Positions 1 to 5,662 of a stretch of 12,998 nucleotides of DNA are shown one piece after another. The first letter of the stretch is position 1. The number at the start of each line of letters is the position of its first letter. The DNA is from CAUZEO01 sp963578625 (GTDB taxonomy: Bacteria; Verrucomicrobiota; Kiritimatiellia; SLOV01). The DNA lies in assembly GCA_963578625.1 (NCBI GenBank), contig CAUZEO010000133.1:1-12998 (forward strand). Direction: 5' to 3'. The notes beneath the pieces are model-generated. The model did no database searches and was not told where the DNA came from. It saw only the letters and a program-made list of their open reading frames with translations. A program made the translations under genes and the position numbers.

Positions 1-906
1 TTTTCCACTTCAGTGACCTGCCCGAAGTGTGGTCACGTCATCACCTGCGAGAACTGCAGCATACCCATGACGTACCACCGCAACCGCGAAATTCTGTGCT
101 GCCACCTTTGCGGCGCACGCGGCATGGTCCCCTCGGCGTGTCCGGCTCCGGATTGCCGGGATCCCGAATTCAAGTACTCGGGAATAGGAACCCAGCGGGT
201 TGAGTTGGTGGTGCAGAAGCTGTTTCCGCGTGCCGTTGTCCGGCGCATGGATGCGGATGCCACCACGAAAAAAGGCTCGCATGGCCGAATTTTGAACGCT
301 TTTCGCAAGGGCGAAATCGATGTGCTGGTGGGGACCCAGATGATCGCCAAGGGACTACACTTTCCCAATGTGACCCTGGTTGGAGTGGTGTTTGCGGATA
401 CTGCGCTGCATATGCCGGACTTTCGGGCCTCGGAGCGGACGTTTCAACTTCTGACCCAGGTTGCGGGCCGGGCCGGCCGCGGGGACGTAATGGGCGAAGT
501 ATTTGTGCAGACGTTCACGCCTCACCACTCGGCGGTGCAGGCAGCTCGCCAGTTGAATTACGACATGATGTTTGACCAGGAGGTGGAATTTCGGAGGGAA
601 CTGTCCTATCCGCCTTTTACGCACCTGGTTTGCATCACGCTGAGTGGCCCGTCTGAGCAGCTTGTGGAGTTGACTTGCCGGGAACTGATGCGCCAACTCC
701 GGCCGCTGCTGTCGGAGGCGGTGATCAGTTCCGACCCCGCGCCGGCGCCAATCGAGCGGGTGAAGAGGATGTATCGGTTTCAGCTGATGCTCCGTGCCCC
801 CAGAACCAAGGAGATCACGACTCCCTTGCGGCGGGTGCTGGACGGATTCGCCTGGCCGAAAGATGTGAAGCACATCGTGGATGTGGATGCACTGTCGTTG
901 ATGTGA
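1..906 (+). CDS. priA: Primosomal protein N' (PriA helicase), C-terminal part; 5' end outside window
   Basis: PriA is the superfamily 2 DNA helicase that recognises stalled forks and reloads the replisome in the cytoplasm. The frame is open from base 1, so the GTG at 13 is an internal valine and not a start; 301 residues are visible. Eight cysteines of the zinc-binding region are seen at visible residues 7/10, 16/19, 34/37 and 47/52; the last pair has a four-residue spacing (CPAPDC) where CxxC is usual. These are followed by GTQRVE, the helicase motif V region (GTQMIAKGLHFPNV) and motif VI (QVAGRAGRG), then the C-terminal domain with ELSYPPF. The Walker A and DEAH motifs would lie upstream of the window. 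The gene ends in TGA at 904-906, about 100 bases before metG, which has its own promoter. Identification is secure. Confidence 0.96.
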   Translation, partial: FSTSVTCPKCGHVITCENCSIPMTYHRNREILCCHLCGARGMVPSACPAPDCRDPEFKYSGIGTQRVELVVQKLFPRAVVRRMDADATTKKGSHGRILNAFRKGEIDVLVGTQMIAKGLHFPNVTLVGVVFADTALHMPDFRASERTFQLLTQVAGRAGRGDVMGEVFVQTFTPHHSAVQAARQLNYDMMFDQEVEFRRELSYPPFTHLVCITLSGPSEQLVELTCRELMRQLRPLLSEAVISSDPAPAPIERVKRMYRFQLMLRAPRTKEITTPLRRVLDGFAWPKDVKHIVDVDALSLM

Positions 907-950
907 CGTCGGCCCGTCGGCCCGTCGGATCCGGCTGATCGCCTTCTTTC

Positions 951-978
951 TTTCCAAGCCCGCCCGGATCCCTATAAT
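951..978 (+). promoter_or_regulatory. Putative sigma-70 promoter of metG
   Basis: A perfect -10 box TATAAT lies at 973-978. The best -35 is TTTCCA at 951-956 (4 of 6 matches to TTGACA) with a 16-base spacer. Transcription would start near 984-986, leaving a leader of about 20 bases before the ATG at 1007. The first in-frame ATG, at 977, lies inside the -10 box and so cannot be in this transcript. Confidence 0.6.
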
Positions 979-1006
979 GGCGGGGCTTAATCAAGGACTG
1001 AACCGA

Positions 1007-2920
1007 ATGTCTTCCTATTACATCACGACGCCGATTTACTACGTAAACGACAAACCGCATCTTGGCCATGCCTACACCACGATCCTGGCGGATGTGTTGA
1101 CCCGGTATCATCGGATGTTCGGGGACTCGACCTATTTCCTGACCGGCACCGACGAGCATGGCCAAAAGGTCCAGGAGGCGGCGGAAAAACGGGGCATTTC
1201 TCCCCAGGCGCACGCGGACGAAACCGTCGTCCCGTTCCAGGATCTCTGGAAGAAGCTGGAAATCACGCACGATGATTTTATCCGTACCACGGAAGATCGT
1301 CATAAAATCATCGTTCAGGAAATTCTGCAGGATCTCTATGACCGGGGAGAAATATACCGGGGCGAGTATGACGGATGGTATTGCGTTCCGGATGAGCGCT
1401 TTTTCACTGATAAAGAGATCGAAGACGAGAAGTGCCCGGACTGCGGCCGACCGTTGCAGCGCCTGACCGAAACCAACTACTTCTTCAAGATGAGCGCGTA
1501 CCAGGAGTGGCTCATCGAATACATCAATGAAAATCCGGATTTCCTTCAGCCGTCGTTCCGGCGCAATGAGACGCTCGGGTTCTTGCGGAAGCCTTTGCAG
1601 GATCTCTGCATTTCCCGGCCCAAGCAACGATTGAGCTGGGGCATCGAACTCCCGTTCGACAGCGACTACGTGACCTACGTCTGGTTTGACGCGCTGGTCA
1701 ATTACATCAGCGCCGTCGGGTATCGCCGTGACGAAACCGCGTTCGAGCGCTGGCCCGCAAGCTGCCATCTGATTGGAAAGGACATTCTGACCACCCACAC
1801 TGTGTACTGGCCTACCATGCTCAAGGCAATGGGCCTTCCCATGCCGAAGTCGATTTTTTCCCACGGCTGGTGGCTGATCGGCGGGGAGAAAATGGCCAAG
1901 AGCGTCGGCAACGTTGTGAATCCGATGGACATGGTCGATGCAACCGGTGTCGACGCGTTTCGTTACTTTCTGATCGCGAGCATGGTGCTGGGGCAGGATG
2001 CAGGGTTTACAGAAGAACTGTATGTTACGCGGTACAATACGGATCTGGCCAACGACCTCGGCAACCTGCAGAGCCGGTTGCTGAACATGATTACCAAGTA
2101 TTGTGACAAGGCGATTCCCGCACCCGAGGAGGGCGCGCTGGAAGGCGAGTTGGAGAGTGCCCTGTGGCGGACCGCGACGGAAGCGGTGGAAGGGTTGGAA
2201 GCGTCGGTGCAATCGATGACGCTGGACAAGGGGATCGAAGGTATTCTCGGGCTGGTGCGCGCGACCAACCGGTACCTGGAGCAGCGGGCGCCGTGGACCC
2301 AGGCGAAGCGGGAAGACCTCGGACCGTTGCGCACGACGTTGTATTCGGCGGCGGAAGCACTGCGGGTTGCGTCGATCCTGTTGACGCCCGTCATGCCCGA
2401 AAAAATGTCTGTGATACGGAAGGCGCTTGGGCTGCCGGAAGGCGACCCGGATTTTCAGTCGTTGAAAACGTGGGGCGGTACCGTATCCGGAACGCCAGTG
2501 ACCAAGACGCCGCCGTTGTTTCCCCGTCTTGATGTCGTGAGTTCAGAAACATCGAAATCCGTAGATCCGTCGGATCCTTCCGCCGGGGACGGTGCGGGAC
2601 TCATTACCTTCGACGAATTCATGAATACGAAGTTGCGAACTGCAATCATCATGGCGGCGGAGAAAGTCGAAGGCACAGCAAAGTTAATGCGGCTTGATGT
2701 CATGATGGGTGAGGAACGCCGGCAGCTTGTAGCGGGAATTGCACTTCACTATGAACCGGAAGTGTTGATCGGGAAAACCGTCATCGTCGTTGCCAATCTA
2801 AAGCCCGCAAAAATTCGCGGAATGGAATCGCGGGGCATGCTGCTCGCGGCGCACAAGGGGGAAAGCCTTCGTCTCCTTACCGTGGACGGCGAACTTTCGA
2901 GCGGCGCAGACGTGAAGTAG
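1007..2920 (+). CDS. metG: Methionyl-tRNA synthetase with C-terminal tRNA-binding domain
   Basis: The enzyme charges tRNA-Met with methionine using ATP; it is a cytoplasmic class I synthetase. The protein has 637 residues. The class I HIGH motif is HLGH at residues 18-21, inside the typical N-terminus ITTPIYYVNDKPHLGH. The KMSKS loop reads KMAKS at 295-299. The zinc or connective region has Cys126 and CPDC at 143-146, so only one complete CxxC is seen. A linker rich in Ser, Asp and Pro leads to a Trbp111/EMAP-II-like tRNA-binding domain from about residue 533 (FDEFMNTKLRT, then NLKPAKIRG and ESRGML), which in other MetRS mediates dimerisation and tRNA affinity. I chose ATG 1007 over ATG 977 because AAGGA at 993-997 is spaced 9 bases from it, the protein begins as family members do, and 977 overlaps the -10 box. 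Confidence 0.96.
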   Translation: MSSYYITTPIYYVNDKPHLGHAYTTILADVLTRYHRMFGDSTYFLTGTDEHGQKVQEAAEKRGISPQAHADETVVPFQDLWKKLEITHDDFIRTTEDRHKIIVQEILQDLYDRGEIYRGEYDGWYCVPDERFFTDKEIEDEKCPDCGRPLQRLTETNYFFKMSAYQEWLIEYINENPDFLQPSFRRNETLGFLRKPLQDLCISRPKQRLSWGIELPFDSDYVTYVWFDALVNYISAVGYRRDETAFERWPASCHLIGKDILTTHTVYWPTMLKAMGLPMPKSIFSHGWWLIGGEKMAKSVGNVVNPMDMVDATGVDAFRYFLIASMVLGQDAGFTEELYVTRYNTDLANDLGNLQSRLLNMITKYCDKAIPAPEEGALEGELESALWRTATEAVEGLEASVQSMTLDKGIEGILGLVRATNRYLEQRAPWTQAKREDLGPLRTTLYSAAEALRVASILLTPVMPEKMSVIRKALGLPEGDPDFQSLKTWGGTVSGTPVTKTPPLFPRLDVVSSETSKSVDPSDPSAGDGAGLITFDEFMNTKLRTAIIMAAEKVEGTAKLMRLDVMMGEERRQLVAGIALHYEPEVLIGKTVIVVANLKPAKIRGMESRGMLLAAHKGESLRLLTVDGELSSGADVK

Positions 2921-2974
2921 TCCAAGTTTTCCGGTGGGCCCGGGTGGGCGAGCGAAAACCGGCCCCCGGGCGGT

Positions 2975-3020
2975 GTTTCCGGCGCGAACCGGCTGGAAAC
3001 CGACTAAAAAAAACTTTTTT
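2975..3020 (+). terminator. Possible Rho-independent terminator downstream of metG
   Basis: GTTTCCGGC at 2975-2983 can pair with GCTGGAAAC at 2992-3000, a 9-bp stem with one G-U pair and an 8-base loop. A run of six T lies at 3015-3020, but 14 bases separate the stem from it and most are A, so this is not a textbook terminator. A second self-complementary pair, GCCCGGG at 2938-2944 and CCCGGGC at 2965-2971, lies just upstream. Placement between metG and the mraZ promoter fits a termination zone. Confidence 0.4.
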
Positions 3021-3030
3021 AAAAAAAAAT
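3005..3030 (+). promoter_or_regulatory. A/T tract upstream of the mraZ promoter (possible UP element or bent DNA)
   Basis: The tract consists of eight A (3006-3013), one C, six T (3015-3020) and nine A (3021-3029), in otherwise GC-rich DNA. It ends 13 bases upstream of the -35 box at 3043. With a start near 3079 it spans roughly -50 to -74, where A/T tracts can bind the RNA polymerase alpha subunit or bend the DNA. The function is inferred; the composition is directly visible. Confidence 0.45.
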
Positions 3031-3042
3031 GTAGAAACCCTA

Positions 3043-3072
3043 TTGACGGGCGGTGGGGCAATATGGTTTAAG
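3043..3072 (+). promoter_or_regulatory. Putative promoter of the mraZ/dcw operon
   Basis: TTGACG at 3043-3048 matches the -35 consensus at 5 of 6 positions. The best -10 is TTTAAG at 3067-3072 (4 of 6) with an 18-base spacer, so the -10 assignment is weaker than the -35. Transcription would start near 3079, giving a leader of about 45 bases before the GTG at 3124. The element overlaps the proposed MraZ operator. Confidence 0.5.
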
Positions 3073-3079
3073 GTGGGGC
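3052..3079 (+). promoter_or_regulatory. Putative MraZ operator (TGG repeats at 10-bp steps)
   Basis: TGGGG occurs at 3054-3058 and 3074-3078, with a weaker TGGTT between them at 3064-3068. The three start exactly 10 bases apart. The outer two sit in identical 8-mers, GGTGGGGC, at 3052-3059 and 3072-3079. Known MraZ targets are TGGGN direct repeats separated by 5 bases, in the mraZ promoter itself. Spacing, sequence and location all fit autoregulation of this operon. The middle repeat is degenerate, which lowers certainty. Confidence 0.6.
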
Positions 3080-3123
3080 GTGAGGTATATGAAGTGCAGC
3101 GAGGTACATCGGAGCATGAAGAC

Positions 3124-3570
3124 GTGGATGGCGGATTATTCGTCAATACGTACGTGCACAACCTCGATGCGAAGAAACGATTAACGATTCCATCAGATTG
3201 GCGCGAGGTGGTGGGTGTTCCGCAAAGGTTGTTTGTGTTGCCCGGAGTCAACGAAAAGTGCCTGTGCGTTTACCCCGCTCGTGAAATGACCAGGCGGTTG
3301 GAAAGTCTTCGTAAGCTTTCGATCGCCGACAAGAAGGGCCGGCGGCTCGCGCGGACACTCGCCTCTCGCTCTGATCTGGTGCCTTGGGATTCCCAGGGAA
3401 GGATTCGCATCAAGGATTCACTATTGGATCACGCGGAGCTGCGGGAGCAAGTGACCTTGGTGGGGACATTTGATGGCTTTGAGCTTTGGAGCCCGGATCT
3501 ATGGAAAGAGCAGGACAGTCTTGTCGATCAGGAGAATATCGGAGACGCGGCTCGTTACGTCGGCTTCTGA
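3124..3570 (+). CDS. mraZ: Transcriptional regulator MraZ
   Basis: MraZ is a ring-forming DNA-binding protein that controls its own dcw operon. From GTG 3124 the product has 148 residues, the usual family length. Two AbrB-like halves are visible through their DxxxR signatures: DAKKR at residues 15-19 (HNLDAKKRLTIPS) and DSQGR at 89-93. The end carries the typical FELWSPD at 119-125. No ATG exists in this frame. GTG 3124 is preferred because GGAG at 3111-3114 precedes it by 9 bases and the N-terminus then matches the family. GTG 3094, with GAGG at 3082-3085, would add 10 residues. The frame stays open back to 2944, but that part reads through the poly-A tract and promoter and is not coding. 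First gene of the dcw cluster here. Confidence 0.92.
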   Translation: MDGGLFVNTYVHNLDAKKRLTIPSDWREVVGVPQRLFVLPGVNEKCLCVYPAREMTRRLESLRKLSIADKKGRRLARTLASRSDLVPWDSQGRIRIKDSLLDHAELREQVTLVGTFDGFELWSPDLWKEQDSLVDQENIGDAARYVGF

Positions 3571-3678
3571 CGCATGTTCAGGATATTTTTGTTTTTGTGG
3601 ATCGATCGGCAGTTCGCCGGCCGTCGTGGTGGGGCGAGGATTTTACTCGTCCGCGCGGGCGATTTGGAACTGCACCCC

Positions 3679-3682
3679 GGAG
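3679..3682 (+). promoter_or_regulatory. Ribosome binding site supporting GTG start at 3690
   Basis: GGAG lies 7 bases before GTG 3690. It is the best Shine-Dalgarno match in the 119-base gap after mraZ, and it decides the start proposed for the unrecognised gene. An earlier candidate, AGGA at 3580-3583 before GTG 3597, has a poor 13-base spacing. Confidence 0.45.
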
Positions 3683-3689
3683 AAACCGG

Positions 3690-4289
3690 GTGTTGACGGT
3701 TGAGCAGATCGAATTCTGGTCGCCCGACCAGTTGGATCCGGATGCGGTCGCCGCGGTATCGGTCCAGGACGTCGAGGAGATCGGGAAACACACGTTGGTG
3801 GCTGAGGATCCGCCCCTCGAATTCCGGCTGGAAAACGCCGTTGTAGAGGCTGGAGGCGAGAAGGCGGAGTACGCTGTAGATGTTCCGGTCCACCCGGAGG
3901 CCGTTTCGGCGGTGGGCAAATCGGAAGGTCGGGATGTCGCCGTTGCGGTGTGCGAAGAGGCCGTTGTTGTCGAGACGGCGGCGCGCCGCCGGGAAGAACC
4001 GCCTCCGCCGGAGCCGTCCCTCGAAGGCCGGGGGGAGGTTGTCCGGCCCGTGCCTGACCCGACTCGGCCTGCGAAACTTCAATTTAACATGGCGCGATTT
4101 CTCCGGCTCACCGGTTCACTCGACAAGCTGGAAGACCAGGGCCGGTGGTACCAGCTGCCAAGGCGGCTGTTTCGCGCGCGTATTGCTTTGGATGCGAAGC
4201 ACCGCATAACTCGGGATTTTCTTAAGGACCTGCGAAAACCCCCGCAAAGCTTGCCGGGCAGCCGATCCGACCAGATGGGTGGCATGTAA
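3690..4289 (+). CDS. Unrecognised protein between mraZ and rsmH
   Basis: I do not recognise this gene. From GTG 3690 it encodes 199 residues. The frame is open back to 3486, inside mraZ, but that stretch is arginine-rich and unlike a protein, so I chose the start with GGAG at 7 bases. Residues 1 to about 98 are acidic and rich in Val, Ala and Glu. Residues about 104-127 form a Pro/Glu/Arg-rich linker (EEPPPPEP). The last 70 or so are basic. Two short stretches resemble the neighbouring MraZ: IEFWSPD at 7-13 against FELWSPD, and LDAKHRIT at 167-174 against LDAKKRLT, which includes a DxxxR. Their order is reversed relative to MraZ. No signal peptide or membrane segment is seen. Codon makeup (G-rich first position, GC-rich third) supports the + strand. 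An antisense ORF covers part of it, and chance openness in GC-rich DNA cannot be excluded. Confidence 0.55.
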   Translation: MLTVEQIEFWSPDQLDPDAVAAVSVQDVEEIGKHTLVAEDPPLEFRLENAVVEAGGEKAEYAVDVPVHPEAVSAVGKSEGRDVAVAVCEEAVVVETAARRREEPPPPEPSLEGRGEVVRPVPDPTRPAKLQFNMARFLRLTGSLDKLEDQGRWYQLPRRLFRARIALDAKHRITRDFLKDLRKPPQSLPGSRSDQMGGM

Positions 4290-4336
4290 CGATTCGGGGA
4301 TCTCGAGCCGGCGGCGCAGGGGTGGGGAAAAGCGGG

Positions 4337-5263
4337 ATGCACGTCCCGGTGTTGCTTGAAGAGGTGTTGCGCGGCCTGTCGGCCCGGCCCGGGAGCATGA
4401 TCATTGATGCGACCGCCGGTGGCGGCGGCCACGCGGAGGCTCTGTTGAGGCAGATATTGCCCGACGGAACCCTGCTTTGCCTGGACCGGGATCCGGATGC
4501 CGTGGACCGGGTTCGAAAGAGGCTGTCCGGGGCGGGTGGCCGGGTCGTGGTGGAACACGCAAGTTTTGAACGTATTGCAGAAGTGGCGCATACGGCGGGA
4601 ATGGATGGCGTGGACGGAATTATCATGGATCTAGGAATGTCATCGAACCAGCTCGGCGATGCCGCGCGCGGGTTCAGTTTCATGCACGACGGTCCTCTTG
4701 ACATGAGAATGGATCCCCGGGAGCCGACGACCGCCGCGGAGTTGGTCAATGAACTGGAAGAGGAAGACCTTGCACGCATCCTTTTCGAGTACGGCGAGGA
4801 GCGTAACGCAAGAAAAATTGCGCGGGTCATTGTTGAGCATCGCGCTGAGGCGCCGCTGCGGACCACGGGAGAACTTGCCGCGCTGGTGGAACGGGTCGGG
4901 CGTCCTGGCCGCGGGCGTATTCACGCGGCCACTCGAACCTTCCAGGCGCTGCGGATTGCCGTGAACCGGGAACTGGAGGTTTTGGAGCAGGGGCTGGAAG
5001 AGGCGTTGTCCCTGTTACGAGTCGGAGGACGGATCGCAGTGATTAGTTTTCACAGCCTGGAAGACCGAATCGTGAAACAGATTTTTGCCGCCCACGTTGG
5101 GCGGATGGCATCGCTGCCGCAAGGAGGACAGCGATGGGAAGGAACCGAGCCCCGGGCAAAGTACGTATTTGGCAAGAGGCCAAGATCGCCCGGAGACCAG
5201 GAACAACGGGAGAACCCCAGGGCGCGCTCCGCGAAGCTCCGGGTGGTGGAACGAGAGGGCTGA
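4337..5263 (+). CDS. rsmH: 16S rRNA (cytosine-1402-N4)-methyltransferase
   Basis: RsmH (MraW) uses S-adenosylmethionine to methylate N4 of C1402 in the decoding centre of 16S rRNA. The 308-residue length is normal. Visible family blocks are HVPVLLEEVL at the N-terminus, the SAM-binding loop DATAGGGGHAE from residue 24, LDRDPDAV, DLGMSSNQL with GPLDMRMD, ALRIAVNREL, ISFHSLEDRIVK and the C-terminal ENPRARSAKLR. ATG 4337 is chosen over the in-frame GTG 4322 because GGGGA (4324-4328) is spaced 8 bases from it and MHVPVLLEEVL is the normal beginning. The gene ends 3 bases before the ftsL start, so the two are probably translationally coupled. Confidence 0.97.
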   Translation: MHVPVLLEEVLRGLSARPGSMIIDATAGGGGHAEALLRQILPDGTLLCLDRDPDAVDRVRKRLSGAGGRVVVEHASFERIAEVAHTAGMDGVDGIIMDLGMSSNQLGDAARGFSFMHDGPLDMRMDPREPTTAAELVNELEEEDLARILFEYGEERNARKIARVIVEHRAEAPLRTTGELAALVERVGRPGRGRIHAATRTFQALRIAVNRELEVLEQGLEEALSLLRVGGRIAVISFHSLEDRIVKQIFAAHVGRMASLPQGGQRWEGTEPRAKYVFGKRPRSPGDQEQRENPRARSAKLRVVEREG

Positions 5264-5266
5264 CCG

Positions 5267-5662
5267 ATGGCGAGGCGTACCCGAAAGAATAAGAGAAAAC
5301 GCGGCAATGGGGTGAAATTGCATGCGCCGATGATTGCCGTGCTTGCACTCGCCGCCACTGTATTTATCAGCTATCTCTGGCTCTGTGGTCGGTGCGAGTA
5401 CCTCGGTACCCGGATTCGAAAGTTGGAGGGGGAGTACAAGCGCTGTCAACGAAGGGTCCAAACGGAGGAGTCCCATTGGTCGCGTATGAAGTCCCCGGGC
5501 AATATCCACATCTACCTTTCCCGGCACAATTTAAGCATGAGCTGGCCAGACGAGGGTCATATTGTGCGGATTCCAATCGAAGAGCGGCGAGCGTTCGATA
5601 TCGGCACCAGGCAACTCGACTTCGATCTCGCTCAGACCCAACCGGAACATCAGCATGACTGA
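5267..5662 (+). CDS. ftsL: FtsL-like cell division protein
   Basis: FtsL is a small bitopic membrane protein that joins the divisome with FtsB and FtsQ and activates FtsW and FtsI. FtsL proteins diverge strongly, so this call rests on architecture and position. The 131 residues show a very basic cytoplasmic start (MARRTRKNKRKR), one membrane helix at about 20-40, and then an extracytoplasmic charged, coiled-coil-like stretch at about 42-75. The start ATG lies 3 bases after the rsmH stop with GAGGG at 5255-5259, 7 bases upstream. The end overlaps the start of ftsI by 8 bases. The slot between rsmH and ftsI is where ftsL sits in most dcw clusters. Confidence 0.8.
   Translation: MARRTRKNKRKRGNGVKLHAPMIAVLALAATVFISYLWLCGRCEYLGTRIRKLEGEYKRCQRRVQTEESHWSRMKSPGNIHIYLSRHNLSMSWPDEGHIVRIPIEERRAFDIGTRQLDFDLAQTQPEHQHD

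Noticed and set aside
908..929. Tandem GTCGGCCC units after priA
   Set aside because: Two full copies and a partial one, right at the priA stop. Too short to be more than a chance or slippage repeat.
815..2212. Antisense ORF of 465 codons opposite priA and metG
   Set aside because: It lies opposite two unmistakable conserved genes, and its His/Arg/Gln-rich protein is typical of an antisense shadow in GC-rich DNA.
2944..3123. Upstream extension of the mraZ frame
   Set aside because: The frame is open by chance through the hairpin, poly-A tract and promoter. The encoded residues have no MraZ similarity and would lie before the transcription start.
3555..3597. T-rich stretch after mraZ as a possible terminator or attenuator
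   Set aside because: Only 4-bp competing stems (CGTC/GACG) are available, and they lie more than 10 bases before the T runs. Too weak to call.
3574..3696. Small ORF of 40 codons after mraZ starting MFRIFLFLW
   Set aside because: No good ribosome binding site precedes it, and it has no recognisable similarity. Its hydrophobic start comes from a T-rich stretch.
3555..4082. Antisense ORF of 175 codons opposite the unrecognised gene
   Set aside because: It starts with TTG without a ribosome binding site, meets a stop just upstream, and runs against the operon. The + frame is longer and shows a more coding-like first-position G bias. Because the two frames are codon-aligned, this is a preference and not proof.
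4317..4328. GGTGGGGA before rsmH as another MraZ site
   Set aside because: It differs from the operator 8-mer at one base, has no partner at 10-bp steps, and is explained by the ribosome binding site of rsmH.
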